Origin: Rhodobacter sp.
GTDB lineage: Bacteria > Pseudomonadota > Alphaproteobacteria > Rhodobacterales > Rhodobacteraceae
Length of the DNA stretch: 64,000 bases
Assembly: GCA_027489175.1 (NCBI GenBank)
Contig: JAIYAE010000019.1
Span: 62,001-126,000 of the forward strand
Reading direction: 5' to 3'
Within the stretch, counting starts at the first letter, position 1. The number at the start of each line of letters is the position of its first letter. The notes under the pieces are model-generated. The model made no database searches. It saw only the letters and a list, made by a program, of their open reading frames with translations, and had not been told where the DNA came from. Positions 8,965 to 17,747 of the stretch are shown in pieces. Made by a program: the position numbers and the translations under genes.

Positions 8965-10065
8965 GTGAAAGACCTGATCCGGGCCCATGCCGGGCTTCTG
9001 TTTGCCGGGGTTGCGACCTTTGTGATGATGGGCGCGGGGCAGTCGCTCTACGGCCCTGCCCTGCCCGCCTTTTCGCGCCTCTTCGGGGTCACGGTGGCCG
9101 AGGCGGGGGTGCTGGTCTCCGCCCATTGGGTGGGCTGCTTCATCGGTGTCGGGTTCATGTATCTGAAGGGCGGGGTCGTCACGCCGCGCCACACGCTGGC
9201 GGCGATGGCCATCGGTGCCGCAGGGGTCGCGGCCCTTGCCAGCTGGTGGGCCACCATCGCCGGGGCGGTGGTTTTCGGCATGGGCTATGGCATGTCGACA
9301 GCGGTCTTCAACCCGCGCGTGATGCGGGCCTTTGGCGACAAGGGCCCCTCCATGCTCAGCCTCTTGAACGCCACCTTCGGGATCGGTGCGATTGCGGCGC
9401 CCCTGGTCTTCGTCGCGGTGGGCAGCGACCCGCGCTGGTCCTTCGGGCTGACGGCGGCGCTTGCGGCGGTGATCTGGCTTTTCGCCGGGCCAGCCGGGCG
9501 CGTCGGGGCTGCAGCGGTGGAAAAAGTGCAGGCCTTTCGCCCGCACTGGGGTATCCTTGCCTTCGGGATGGTTGCCATCGGGATGGAGGCCTGCCTGATC
9601 GGCCTTGGCCCCACCGCGCTGATCCAGGCCGGGGTGGCCGAGGCGACGGCGGCCGAACTCCTTAGTGCGTTTTTCGTGGTCTTCCTGCTGGCGCGCGTGG
9701 CGCTTATCTTCGTCGCCCACCGGGTAGAGCCTTTCGTGCTTTACACCGGCTCGATTGCTCTGGCCGGGGCCTGCGCCCTTGGCGCGGCGCTGGTGTCACC
9801 GGCGGTGTTTTTCGTGGCGATGGGGGCACCGGCGGGGCTGTTTTTCCCGGGCTTTTACGTCACCGCCAGCGGCAAGATGGGCGAGGATCTGCGCGTGCCG
9901 CCGACGATCATCGCCTCGGGCCTTGTCGGCGGGATCGGCGCGCCCTTGATCGTGGCGCCCCTGATGGCAGATATGGGCGAACGCGGGTTTTTCTGGCTGG
10001 TCGCGGGCGTCACGCTGACGCTGACGGTCGCAGCCCTGCTGTCGCTGCGGCGGATGAAGGTCTGA
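8965..10065 (+). CDS. MFS transporter
   Basis: A polytopic inner-membrane protein of 366 residues with about 11-12 hydrophobic helices and Gly-rich helices (LVSAHWVGCFIGVGF; FGMGYGMSTAVFNP) typical of small major facilitator permeases. It starts at GTG 8965 behind a GGGAG site. The substrate cannot be inferred. It is divergent from the thiolase gene with a 142-base gap that can hold both promoters, and convergent with the DUF2585 gene. Confidence 0.8.
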   Translation: MKDLIRAHAGLLFAGVATFVMMGAGQSLYGPALPAFSRLFGVTVAEAGVLVSAHWVGCFIGVGFMYLKGGVVTPRHTLAAMAIGAAGVAALASWWATIAGAVVFGMGYGMSTAVFNPRVMRAFGDKGPSMLSLLNATFGIGAIAAPLVFVAVGSDPRWSFGLTAALAAVIWLFAGPAGRVGAAAVEKVQAFRPHWGILAFGMVAIGMEACLIGLGPTALIQAGVAEATAAELLSAFFVVFLLARVALIFVAHRVEPFVLYTGSIALAGACALGAALVSPAVFFVAMGAPAGLFFPGFYVTASGKMGEDLRVPPTIIASGLVGGIGAPLIVAPLMADMGERGFFWLVAGVTLTLTVAALLSLRRMKV

Positions 10066-10100
10066 CGGCCGGGCTGGCAGGGCCTTGGCCGAACTCAATC

Positions 10101-10121
10101 CGATTTTTCGCAGAAAAATCG
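10101..10121. terminator. AT-rich hairpin between convergent genes
   Basis: CGATTTTTC, loop GCA, GAAAAATCG: a perfect 9-bp stem between the ends of the MFS gene and the minus-strand DUF2585 gene. It resembles the third hairpin of the stacks at 7591 and 35784. Probable bidirectional terminator. Confidence 0.55.
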
Positions 10122-10125
10122 TGGC

Positions 10126-10686
10126 CTAGCGGCCCGCCTGCCAGGTGGCAACCCACTCCAGCGGGTAAAGCAGCATCAGCACATTCAGCGCCAGCCCGTC
10201 GCGGATCAGCCAGATCGTGACACCCTCGGCGAGCACGATCAGCGCGACCGTCGCCCAGACCGGCAGGCGTGAGGCAAGCCAGAACCCCAGCACCATCGCC
10301 AGAATGTCCGCCACCACGTTCAGCACGGAATCGCCGTAGTAGTCCAATGAGATCGTCACCGCCCGGTAGCGTTCGATGATCGCGTCCGAGTTTTCGACAA
10401 TCTCCCATGCCGCCTCGATCATGGTGGCGATGACCAGCCGCCAACCAAAGCTGAGCCGCCGTGCGATCAGCCACAACAAGCCAAAGAACAGGAAGCCGTG
10501 GATGATGTGGCTGGGCGTGTACCAGTCCGAGATGTGCTGCGAATTTTCCGAACTGACGACCTGCCCGTGCCACAGCTTGACATAGCCACATTTGCAGATC
10601 GGCTCGCGCCCGATCCACAACAGGTATGCGGCGGTCAGTAGGATAATCCCTACCAAGACAAGGGCGGGTGAGATGCGTCTGATCAT
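10126..10686 (-). CDS. DUF2585 (UPF0314) membrane protein
   Basis: A 186-residue protein with five or more membrane segments and the conserved core of the alphaproteobacterial DUF2585 family: an N-terminal helix, [27 protein letters not shown], then [20 protein letters not shown] and DYYGDSVLN. The charged and His-rich stretches are strongly conserved in the family, which suggests an enzymatic or metal-binding role at the membrane, but the function is unknown. It stands alone on the minus strand. Confidence 0.88.
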   Translation of the reverse strand: MIRRISPALVLVGIILLTAAYLLWIGREPICKCGYVKLWHGQVVSSENSQHISDWYTPSHIIHGFLFFGLLWLIARRLSFGWRLVIATMIEAAWEIVENSDAIIERYRAVTISLDYYGDSVLNVVADILAMVLGFWLASRLPVWATVALIVLAEGVTIWLIRDGLALNVLMLLYPLEWVATWQAGR

Positions 10687-10738
10687 CAGGCGAAGGAATC
10701 ATGGGGTCCGCCCCCCGTCCAGAGGGAAAGAGGATCAG

Positions 10739-11179
10739 ATGCGCAGGATAATGCTGGCTGTTGCGGTGGCGCTTCTGCCGGGGGTGGGCGCAGCCTGCAC
10801 CTGGCTGAAGCCGTTCGAGATGACCCAGATCGCGGGGGCAGAGCTTGTGGTGGTGGGCAAGGTCACGGGATATCAGGACCTTGGCACGCCGCAAGGTACG
10901 GCCCTGGTCACGCTGCAGGTGGAAGAGGTGCTGAAGGGCAAGGCCAAGGACGAGATGCTGTTGGTCTGGAACGCAGGCATGGCGCAAGGCCCGCATGAAA
11001 GCCGCGCCACGGGCCGGGTGCTGGCTGGCGCGATGCGGGGCGGGCGGCTTGCGGTCAGCAGCATGGTGACGGATGAGCGGCCGGACTTGCCGGCGATCGT
11101 GCAGCCCTTATGTGGTGAGGTGTGGATGCAGCCCGCCACGAAGGCCAATGTGGCGGCGGCGCGAGAGGTGCTTGAATGA
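10739..11179 (+). CDS. Small exported protein of unknown function
   Basis: 146 residues with a clear signal peptide (MRRIMLAVAVALLPGVGAAC). The Cys right after the cleavage region is in AACTW rather than a strict lipobox, so lipidation is uncertain. The ATG at 10739 follows GAGGGAAAGAGGA; an upstream in-frame extension overlapping the DUF2585 gene is rejected. The mature part shows a beta-rich pattern (VVGKVTGYQDL; ALVTLQVEEVLKGKAKDEMLL) resembling secreted proteins of unknown role. It is coupled by an ATGA overlap to the next gene. Confidence 0.65.
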   Translation: MRRIMLAVAVALLPGVGAACTWLKPFEMTQIAGAELVVVGKVTGYQDLGTPQGTALVTLQVEEVLKGKAKDEMLLVWNAGMAQGPHESRATGRVLAGAMRGGRLAVSSMVTDERPDLPAIVQPLCGEVWMQPATKANVAAAREVLE

Positions 11180-11397
11180 CCGAAAAGAACCCCTACCGAT
11201 ATGGTCCGACCCGGGGCGAGCTGTGGTTCTGGCTTGTCCTCAGCATCGGCGGGCTTGGGCTGATCGCCGTCGCGCTTTTCAGTCGCGGCATCCCCACGGG
11301 CCCGGCGCTGGTTGAGGTCGTGGGGATCGCGGGGCTTCTCTTTGGCTATCTGGCCGCTCGGTCGGTCAAGCGGCTTCTCAGGAATGAACATCCCTGA
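11176..11397 (+). CDS. Small two-helix membrane protein
   Basis: 73 residues with two hydrophobic segments (about 18-36 and 45-62) and a basic C-terminus (ARSVKRLLRNEHP). The start overlaps the stop of the exported-protein gene (ATGA), so the two are probably co-translated. No family was recognised. The overlap and codon pattern support a real gene. Confidence 0.6.
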   Translation: MTEKNPYRYGPTRGELWFWLVLSIGGLGLIAVALFSRGIPTGPALVEVVGIAGLLFGYLAARSVKRLLRNEHP

Positions 11398-11430
11398 GGC
11401 AGCGATGCGGGTCGGCCTCACACGCGGCGG

Positions 11431-12171
11431 TCAGTGCAACGCGGTGGGGTGCAGCTTCTGGCGGCCTGCGGGGGTCAGAAGCGCCGCCTCGCGCCCCTCG
11501 ATCACCACGGCGGTCAAGGGGCCGCCATAGGCCGCACTACTGTCGATGTTCAGCCGGTTGCCGTAATGCGTGGCCTGATCGAGCGCGGTATGGCCATGCA
11601 CGATCAGCGGGCCATGGCTGCCGGTGAAGGACAGGAACGGCTCACGAATCCAGACAAGGTCGGTTTCGGTCTGGTCGTCCAGGGCCACGCCGGGGCGGAT
11701 GCCTGCATGGACAAAGACGCAGTCGCCCGCCCGGTGCAGCAGGGGCAAGGCGCTGAGGTAGGCCAGATGCGCCGCCGGCACCGCGGCAACCGCATCGGCA
11801 TGGACCTTGGCCACCGGCCGGTCGCCCGCATTGGCCACGCCGTAAGAGGCCAGCGTGTCCGACCCGCCTAGCCGGGGGTGGAGCCAGGAAAGTTCCGCCC
11901 GTAGGCCAAGTTCCGGCTCATGCGGGTCGCGCAGGAACCGGGTGAACATGCGGTCATGGTTGCCCTTCAGGACCACCCAGTCGCGGCCATCCTGTTGACC
12001 CGTCATGAGAAAGTCGATCACACCGCGGCTGTCGGGGCCACGGTCGACCAGATCGCCAACATGGATCACCTGCCCCGGCCCATGCCGGGCGCTGTCGGCC
12101 GCGATAAGGTCATGCGCGCCTTGCAAGAGGTGGAGGTGACCGTGAATGTCGCCGATGGCGTAGTGATGCAT
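11431..12171 (-). CDS. Calcineurin-type metallophosphatase
   Basis: 246 residues with the metal-binding motifs of the PPP/calcineurin fold: GDIHG at residues 8-12, GDLVDRG in the first third, and GNHDR; a later HAGIRPG and GHT complete the site. This matches bacterial serine/threonine protein phosphatases or Ap4A hydrolase-like enzymes. It lies alone on minus, upstream of nothing obvious in a pathway. The substrate is not predictable. Confidence 0.9.
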   Translation of the reverse strand: MHHYAIGDIHGHLHLLQGAHDLIAADSARHGPGQVIHVGDLVDRGPDSRGVIDFLMTGQQDGRDWVVLKGNHDRMFTRFLRDPHEPELGLRAELSWLHPRLGGSDTLASYGVANAGDRPVAKVHADAVAAVPAAHLAYLSALPLLHRAGDCVFVHAGIRPGVALDDQTETDLVWIREPFLSFTGSHGPLIVHGHTALDQATHYGNRLNIDSSAAYGGPLTAVVIEGREAALLTPAGRQKLHPTALH

Positions 12172-12202
12172 GTGCCGACAGCCTTGCGCCTTGTTCCCAG
12201 CG

Positions 12203-12260
12203 CCCGGGGGGTTTCACACCCCCCGGACCCCCCGTGGGATATTTGGGCCAAAGTGAAAGG
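12203..12260 (+). repeat. Dispersed intergenic element, copy 1
   Basis: A GC hairpin (GGGGGG..TTTCACA..CCCCCC), then CGGACCCCCC, then GGGATATTTGGGCCAAAGTGAAAG. The same order of parts occurs on the opposite strand at 30255-30310 and in a diverged form at 16689-16740. It lies between the 3' end of serA and the start of the metallophosphatase gene. Confidence 0.65.
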
Positions 12261-12275
12261 GCAAGGGGAAGCGGG

Positions 12276-13868
12276 TCAGGCGACCTCGAACTGCAGGGCC
12301 TTGACCTGTTGGAACATGCCGGTGCCTTCCAGGGTTTCGATGACCTTGGGGTCGATCGGCTGGTCGAGGTAGAGGATCGCGATAGCGTCCTGGCCTACGC
12401 CCGACCGGCCCAAGGTGAAGTTCGCGATGTTGACGTTGTTCTTGCCCATCGTCATGCCCAGAAGGCCGATGATGCCGGGCACGTCCTCGTTCGTGGTATA
12501 GAGCATGTGCTGGCCGATTTCGGCGTCGATGTTGATGCCCTTGATCTGGATGAAACGCGGCTTGCCATCCGAGAAGCAGGTCCCGGCGACTGACCGTTCG
12601 CGGCTGTCGGTGACCATGGTGACCTTGATGTAGGCGTCGAAGACACCGGTTTTCTCTTGCCGCGTGGTCGAGATCTGGATGCCCTTGTCCTTGGCCACCA
12701 CTGGGGCGGACACAAGGTTGACGTCCGGGTTGTGCGCCTTCAGCACCCCCGCGATGACCGCCTGGTTCAGCGCCGCAAGGTTCATACCCGCAACGGTGCC
12801 GTCATAAAGGATGTTGATCGCCTTGATCGGCTCGTCCGTCATCTGGCCGATGAAGCTGCCCAGATGGCCGGCAAGCTTGATCCAGGGCCCCATCACGGCC
12901 GCCTCTTCCGCCGTCACGTTCGGCATGTTCAGCGCGTTCTGCACCGCGCCCGTCAGCAGGAAATCAGCCATCTGTTCAGCCACTTGCAGCGCCACGTTCT
13001 CCTGCGCTTCGGTGGTGGAAGCCCCAAGATGCGGGGTGCAGACGACGTTCGGCAGGTTGAAGAGCGGGTTTTCGGTGGCGGGTTCGGTCTCAAACACATC
13101 AAGTGCTGCCCCGGCGACATGGCCGGATTTCAGCGCCTCGGCCAGCGCCGCCTCATCGATCAGGCCGCCCCGGGCGCAGTTGATGATGCGCACGCCCTTC
13201 TTGGTCTTCGCCAGATTCTCGGCCGACAGTATGTTGCGGGTCTTGTCGGTCAGGGGGACGTGAAGGGTGATGAAATCAGCCCGGGCCAGCAGCTCATCAA
13301 GCTCGACCTTGGTGACGCCAAGCTGCTTGGCGCGGTCTTCCGACAGGAAGGGATCATAGGCCACCACTTTCATGTGCAGGCCCACGGCGCGATCACAGAC
13401 GATGCCGCCGATGTTGCCCGCACCAATCACGCCGAGGGTCTTGTTGAAAAGCTCTACCCCCATGAAACGCGACTTTTCCCACTTGCCGGCCTGGGTGGAG
13501 GCATTCGCCTCGGGCAGTTGCCGGGCGACGGCGAACATCATCGCAATGGCATGTTCGGCGGTGGTGATGGAGTTGCCGAAGGGCGTGTTCATCACGATGA
13601 CGCCCTTCTTCGACGCCGCCGGAATGTCGACATTGTCGACGCCAATCCCGGCGCGGCCCACGACCTTGAGGCGGGTGGCATTGGCGAGGAGTTTCTCAGT
13701 CACCTTGGTGGCAGAGCGGATGGCCAGGCCGTCATACTGGTCGATCACTGCAGCAAGCGCGTCCTTGTCCTTGCCGAGTTTGGGGAGGTAGTCGACCTCC
13801 ACCCCCCGGTCACGGAAAATCTGGACGGCGGTTTCGGAAAGTTCATCGGAAACGAGGACTTTGGGCAT
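12276..13868 (-). CDS. serA: D-3-phosphoglycerate dehydrogenase
   Basis: First enzyme of serine biosynthesis: oxidises 3-phosphoglycerate with NAD+. 530 residues, the long form: catalytic and Rossmann domains (GAGNIGGIV nucleotide loop; INCARGGLIDE; HLGASTTEAQ with the catalytic His), then the intervening domain and a C-terminal ACT domain (DVPGIIGLLGMTMGKNNVNIANF) that may bind serine. The ATG at 13868 begins MPKVLVSDELSE; a 65-codon in-frame extension reads through REP repeats and is rejected. serC lies 95 bases upstream on the same strand, with REP palindromes in between, so the pair is probably one transcript. Confidence 0.97.
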   Translation of the reverse strand: MPKVLVSDELSETAVQIFRDRGVEVDYLPKLGKDKDALAAVIDQYDGLAIRSATKVTEKLLANATRLKVVGRAGIGVDNVDIPAASKKGVIVMNTPFGNSITTAEHAIAMMFAVARQLPEANASTQAGKWEKSRFMGVELFNKTLGVIGAGNIGGIVCDRAVGLHMKVVAYDPFLSEDRAKQLGVTKVELDELLARADFITLHVPLTDKTRNILSAENLAKTKKGVRIINCARGGLIDEAALAEALKSGHVAGAALDVFETEPATENPLFNLPNVVCTPHLGASTTEAQENVALQVAEQMADFLLTGAVQNALNMPNVTAEEAAVMGPWIKLAGHLGSFIGQMTDEPIKAINILYDGTVAGMNLAALNQAVIAGVLKAHNPDVNLVSAPVVAKDKGIQISTTRQEKTGVFDAYIKVTMVTDSRERSVAGTCFSDGKPRFIQIKGINIDAEIGQHMLYTTNEDVPGIIGLLGMTMGKNNVNIANFTLGRSGVGQDAIAILYLDQPIDPKVIETLEGTGMFQQVKALQFEVA

Positions 13869-13898
13869 TTGCGGAACCTGTGTGTTGGGGGACAACGC

Positions 13899-13957
13899 GT
13901 CCCGGGCTTGACCCGGGACCTCGTGTGAGGAAGGGAGGCCCCGGATCAGGTCCGGGG
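13899..13957. repeat. Pair of REP-like palindromes in the serC-serA spacer
   Basis: GTCCCGGG-CTTGA-CCCGGGAC-type palindrome at 13899-13919 and CCCCGGA-TCAGG-TCCGGGG at 13939-13957. Both are forms widespread in alphaproteobacterial spacers. In an operon spacer they could form RNA hairpins that change the serC:serA transcript ratio. Confidence 0.75.
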
Positions 13958-13963
13958 CGGGTT

Positions 13964-15121
13964 TCACGCAGCCTGCGAAAGCGCCGCGATCTCGGCGTGG
14001 AAGGCATGGGCGATCCAGGGCATCAGGTCCTGGACATCGGCCACTTCCACCGTGCTGCCGCACCAGATGCGCAGTCCGGGTGGCGCGTCGCGATAGGCGC
14101 CCATGTCAAAGCCCGCGCCGGCCTTTTCGATCCGCTTGGCGACGGCTTTGGCGAAAGCCTCACCATCGGTGATGCGGGGATCGGTGAACTTGAGGCAGAC
14201 CGAGGTGGTCGAGGCCGTCGCCGGGTCCTCGGCCAGATTGGCGATCCAAGGGTTCGCGGCGCAGAAGTCCCAGACGACCTTGGCGTTGGCATTGGCACGG
14301 GCGATCAGGCCCTTAAGCCCGCCGATGGATTTGGCCCATTTCAGCGCGACGAGGTAATCTTCGTTCGCGAGCATCGAGGGGGTGTTGATCGTCTCACCCT
14401 GGAAGATGCCTTCGATCAGCTTGCCCTTGGCGGTCAGCCGGAAAATCTTTGGCAAGGGCCAGGCGGGGACATAGGTTTCCAGCCGTTCGACAGCGCGGGG
14501 CGACAGGATGATGACGCCATGCGCGCCCTCGCCGCCGAGGACCTTCTGCCAGGAGAAGGTGGTGACGTCGAGCTTGTCCCACGGCAGGTCCATCGCGAAG
14601 GCGGCGCTGGTCGCGTCGCAGATCGTCAGCCCTTGGCGGGTGGCGGGGATGGCATCACCATTTGGCAGGCGGACGCCGCTGGTTGTGCCGTTCCAGGTGA
14701 AGACCACGTCCTTGTCGAAATCGACTTCGGCGAAGTCCACGATCTGCCCATAAGGCGCGATGCGGACCTTGGCGTCCAGCTTCAGCTGCTTCACCGCATC
14801 GGTGACCCAGCCTTCGCCAAAGCTCTCCCAGGCCAGCATTTCGACCGGGCGCTGCCCTAGAAGCGACCACATCGCCATCTCCACCGCGCCGGTGTCGGAG
14901 GCCGGTACGATGCCGATCCGGTAATCGGCAGGCACGCCCAGAATTTCACGGGTAAGGTCGATCGCCTCTTTCAGCTTGGCCTTGCCGACAGCGGCACGGT
15001 GTGACCGCCCAAGGGGCGCATCGCCAAGCATATCAAGGGAATAACCGGGGATCTTGGCGCAGGGGCCAGAAGAGAAGCGCGGGTTGGCCGGGCGCTTGGC
15101 CGGCGGGGTCAGGTCTGTCAT
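13964..15121 (-). CDS. serC: Phosphoserine aminotransferase
   Basis: PLP enzyme that converts 3-phosphohydroxypyruvate and glutamate to phosphoserine. 385 residues; the N-terminus ([18 protein letters not shown]) and the PLP-lysine region ([15 protein letters not shown]) identify the SerC form found in alphaproteobacteria and methanogens rather than the enterobacterial one. Start at ATG 15121. A much longer frame upstream covers serB in antisense and is not coding. The leader at 15122-15180 can fold and may be regulatory. The gene precedes serA and is divergent from serB. Confidence 0.96.
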   Translation of the reverse strand: MTDLTPPAKRPANPRFSSGPCAKIPGYSLDMLGDAPLGRSHRAAVGKAKLKEAIDLTREILGVPADYRIGIVPASDTGAVEMAMWSLLGQRPVEMLAWESFGEGWVTDAVKQLKLDAKVRIAPYGQIVDFAEVDFDKDVVFTWNGTTSGVRLPNGDAIPATRQGLTICDATSAAFAMDLPWDKLDVTTFSWQKVLGGEGAHGVIILSPRAVERLETYVPAWPLPKIFRLTAKGKLIEGIFQGETINTPSMLANEDYLVALKWAKSIGGLKGLIARANANAKVVWDFCAANPWIANLAEDPATASTTSVCLKFTDPRITDGEAFAKAVAKRIEKAGAGFDMGAYRDAPPGLRIWCGSTVEVADVQDLMPWIAHAFHAEIAALSQAA

Positions 15122-15180
15122 GGTAGCCTTCCAGCTAAAAGCCCTTCGGTGGGGAAGGGTGTCCCGCCGCCGGGGATAAG
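15122..15180 (-). promoter_or_regulatory. Structured leader upstream of serC, possible serC RNA motif
   Basis: On the minus strand the bases before serC fold into two adjacent hairpins: CCCTTC..GAAGGG, then TAGC..GGCTA directly before the ATG and covering the GGAAGG ribosome-binding site. A conserved serC leader RNA is known from alphaproteobacteria. The position and layout fit, but I could not check its consensus. Confidence 0.4.
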
Positions 15181-15275
15181 GGCGGTCCGGCTCTGGCGCA
15201 AGCGGAAAAATCGCGATAGTCCGACGCATGGTCGCGAAAAAGCGACATGCCCGTTCACTATCGGAAACTCGCCCC

Positions 15276-16151
15276 ATGTTCGTTGCCAGCCTTCTGACCA
15301 ACCCCGAAACCCCGCTAATAGAGCGGGTGACGGTGGAATCGCTCCGCAATGCCTGGGGCGGGGGGGACGCGCGCTGGCTTGACCCCGGCGTGGCGGCAGA
15401 GTTTGCACTGGACGCCCTGCCCGCCAACCTCTGGGATGTCTGGGACAGCCTGCAGGCCCTGCGCATCGACCTCGTGGTGCAACCGGCGGCTGGGCGGAAA
15501 AAGCGCCTGCTGATCGCCGACATGGATTCCACGATGATCCAGCAGGAATGCATTGACGAGTTGGCCGATGAGGCAGGCGTCGGCGCGGACGTGGCGGCCA
15601 TCACTGCACGGGCGATGAATGGCGAGCTTGATTTCGAAGCCGCCTTGCGCGAACGCGTCGGCCTCTTGCGGGGCTTGCCAGCCAGCGTCATCGCTTCCGT
15701 CCTGCGCGACCGGATCACGCTGATGCCGGGGGGCCCCGCCCTTTTGGCGACGATGAAGGCCAATGGCGCCCATGCGGCGCTGGTGTCGGGCGGGTTCACG
15801 GCCTTCACCGAACGTGTGGCGGCGCGGCTGGGCTTTGACGAAAACCGCGCCAACATCCTGCATGTCGAGGATGGCGTCCTGACCGGCACGGTGGGGGAAC
15901 CGATCCTGGGCAAGGACGCCAAACTGAAAGCGCTGCAAGAGATCAGCGCCAACCTTGGCCTGACCCCGGCCGATGCACTTGCGGTGGGCGACGGGGCCAA
16001 TGACCTGCCGATGTTGCAAGGTGCGGGGCTTGGCGTGGCCCTGCATGCAAAGCCTCGGGTGCAGGCTGGCTGCAGCGTGCGGGTAAACCATGGTGACCTG
16101 ACGGCTTTGCTTTACCTGCAAGGCTTTAGCCGCGATGAGTTCGCCCTGTGA
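15276..16151 (+). CDS. serB: Phosphoserine phosphatase
   Basis: Last step of serine synthesis: hydrolyses phosphoserine. 291 residues of the HAD superfamily, with the nucleophile motif DMDSTMIQ, the SGGFTAFTE motif and [12 protein letters not shown] at the C-terminal metal site. The first 80 residues form an ACT-like N-terminal domain. ATG 15276 was chosen over an upstream GTG at 15228, which would extend the protein into the serC promoter region. It is divergent from serC and overlaps the following acetyltransferase gene (GTGA). Confidence 0.96.
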   Translation: MFVASLLTNPETPLIERVTVESLRNAWGGGDARWLDPGVAAEFALDALPANLWDVWDSLQALRIDLVVQPAAGRKKRLLIADMDSTMIQQECIDELADEAGVGADVAAITARAMNGELDFEAALRERVGLLRGLPASVIASVLRDRITLMPGGPALLATMKANGAHAALVSGGFTAFTERVAARLGFDENRANILHVEDGVLTGTVGEPILGKDAKLKALQEISANLGLTPADALAVGDGANDLPMLQGAGLGVALHAKPRVQAGCSVRVNHGDLTALLYLQGFSRDEFAL

Positions 16152-16615
16152 TCGTGCGACCCGCCATGTCCGAAGACGCCGCCGGAATGGCGGCTGTCCT
16201 GAACGCGGTGATCGCTCTGGGCGGCACCACGGCGCATGAGGTGCCCAAGACCGTGACGGAGGTCCGCACCGGCTATGTCAGCGGGCCAGATGTGCTGTCA
16301 GCCGTCGTCTGCGAAGACGCAGGTACCATCATCGGCTGGCAGTCGGTTGAGATGTACCACGGTGACCCCCATATCGGCACCTTCGTCCAGCCCGGCGTGC
16401 AGGCCAAAGGCGTCGGCGGCGCGATGTTCGACTTGACCTGCCGCATCCTGCGGGACAGGGGGACCACCTACATCATCGCCCACATCCGGGCCGACAACGT
16501 GCCCGGCCTCGCCTATTACGCCCGCATCGGCTTTCGCGACATTGGGCAGGACCCGGATTTTGCCTTATCGGACGGGCGCAAGGTCGGGCGCATTCATCGG
16601 CGGTTCGATCTCTGA
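16148..16615 (+). CDS. GNAT N-acetyltransferase
   Basis: 155 residues. Acetyl-CoA-binding loop region QPGVQAKGVGGAMFD and the C-terminal YYARIGFRDIG strand-helix typical of GNAT proteins. It starts with GTG overlapping the serB stop, so it is probably translationally coupled to serB. The substrate is unknown; small-molecule resistance or amino-acid acetylation are both possible. Confidence 0.85.
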   Translation: MIVRPAMSEDAAGMAAVLNAVIALGGTTAHEVPKTVTEVRTGYVSGPDVLSAVVCEDAGTIIGWQSVEMYHGDPHIGTFVQPGVQAKGVGGAMFDLTCRILRDRGTTYIIAHIRADNVPGLAYYARIGFRDIGQDPDFALSDGRKVGRIHRRFDL

Positions 16616-16688
16616 CCCGGCGTACCACGCGGAGCGCGTTCCGCGCGAAGTCCTTTTGCCTCGTCGTCGCGTGCCGCTCCTCCTCAGG

Positions 16689-16775
16689 GCGAGGGGCCAG
16701 CCCCTCGCGCTCCCCGGAGTATTTCTGAAAGGAGCAAATGCACTTGTTCTTTTCCCAAATACTCCCGCCGGAAGC
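16689..16775. repeat. Dispersed intergenic element, diverged copy 3, with inverted partner
   Basis: A hairpin GCGAGGGGCCAGCCCCTCGC (16689-16708), then CCCCGGAGTATTT and a purine-rich stretch, the same order as copies at 12203 and 30255. A facing AAATACTCC follows near 16755-16764, so GGAGTATTT and AAATACTCC make a larger inverted repeat. The 16616-16902 gap holds nothing else that I can identify. Confidence 0.5.
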
Positions 16776-16902
16776 AGCCTACGTTGCCATCCCGCGCACC
16801 GCTGATCTGCCCATCCCCGGCAGCGCCGCCGAGCGGGGCCTCGATGGCCCCCGATGCGGCACCCCCTTGCCCCCGGTCCGGTAAGCGGCGACAAGCGGGG
16901 GG

Positions 16903-17667
16903 ATGTTCGAAATTGCCACCGACTTTGCCCTGCTGCTGATCCTGGCCGCCTTTTGTGCGGGGGTGGTTGACAGCATTGCCGGCGGCGGCGGGCTGATCAC
17001 GGTGCCCGCACTCCTCCTCGTCGGGGCGTCACCGGTCGAGGCGCTGGCCACCAACAAGCTGCAAGGCACGTTCGGCTCCGCCACGGCCACCGTCGCCTAT
17101 GCACGTGCAGGTCATGTGCAGCCTATGGCGCAGCTTGGGATGGCCGCCATTGCGGCCTTGGCGGGGGCGGGCGGCGCGCTGATTGCGCATCTGATCCCGG
17201 CCGAGGTGTTGCGGCTGGTGATGCCCGTGGTCCTGATCGGCGTGGCGCTGTTCTTTGCGTTGAAGCCGGGGCTCAGCGATGATGCCCGCGCCGCGCGGAT
17301 CAGTCCGGCAGTCTTTGGCTTGACGGTCGTGCCCCTCATCGCGGCCTATGACGGGTTCTTCGGGCCGGGGACGGGGTCGTTCTACATGATGGGCTTCGTG
17401 CTTCTGGCGGGCTACGGCGTCTTGAAGGCCACCGCCCATACCAAGATGCTGAACTTTGCGTCCAACCTTGGCAGTCTTCTGATCTTTCTGCCGCTGGGGT
17501 CGATCTGGTGGGCGACGGGGCTGGCGATGGCCGCGGCGCAGGTCTGCGGGGCGATGCTTGGCGCACGGCTGGCAATGCGGATCGGGGCGGGGTTGATCAA
17601 GCCCCTTCTCGTTATCGTCTCGACCGCAATGGCGCTTCGGCTGTTATGGCAGGCACTGGCGGGCTGA
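16903..17667 (+). CDS. TauE/SafE-family transporter (TSUP)
   Basis: 254 residues with about eight hydrophobic helices. The family marks are AGVVDSIAGGGGLITVPALLL at the N-terminus and the repeated AAYDGFFGPGTGSFYMMG half. These proteins export or exchange sulfite, sulfoacetate or other organic anions, but no neighbour gives a substrate. Starts at ATG 16903 after a G-rich site. The alternative oxidase gene follows 80 bases downstream. Confidence 0.92.
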   Translation: MFEIATDFALLLILAAFCAGVVDSIAGGGGLITVPALLLVGASPVEALATNKLQGTFGSATATVAYARAGHVQPMAQLGMAAIAALAGAGGALIAHLIPAEVLRLVMPVVLIGVALFFALKPGLSDDARAARISPAVFGLTVVPLIAAYDGFFGPGTGSFYMMGFVLLAGYGVLKATAHTKMLNFASNLGSLLIFLPLGSIWWATGLAMAAAQVCGAMLGARLAMRIGAGLIKPLLVIVSTAMALRLLWQALAG

Positions 17668-17747
17668 TCGGGCGCGTCCATAGTGTCGCACGGGGATTGA
17701 GCGGGCGGGATTTCCCCCCATGTCATGGCCAGGAAAGGAACCCTGCC

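Noticed and set aside
7749..9665. 638-codon plus frame across thiolase and MFS genes
   Set aside because: Antisense and out-of-frame shadow of two well-supported genes.
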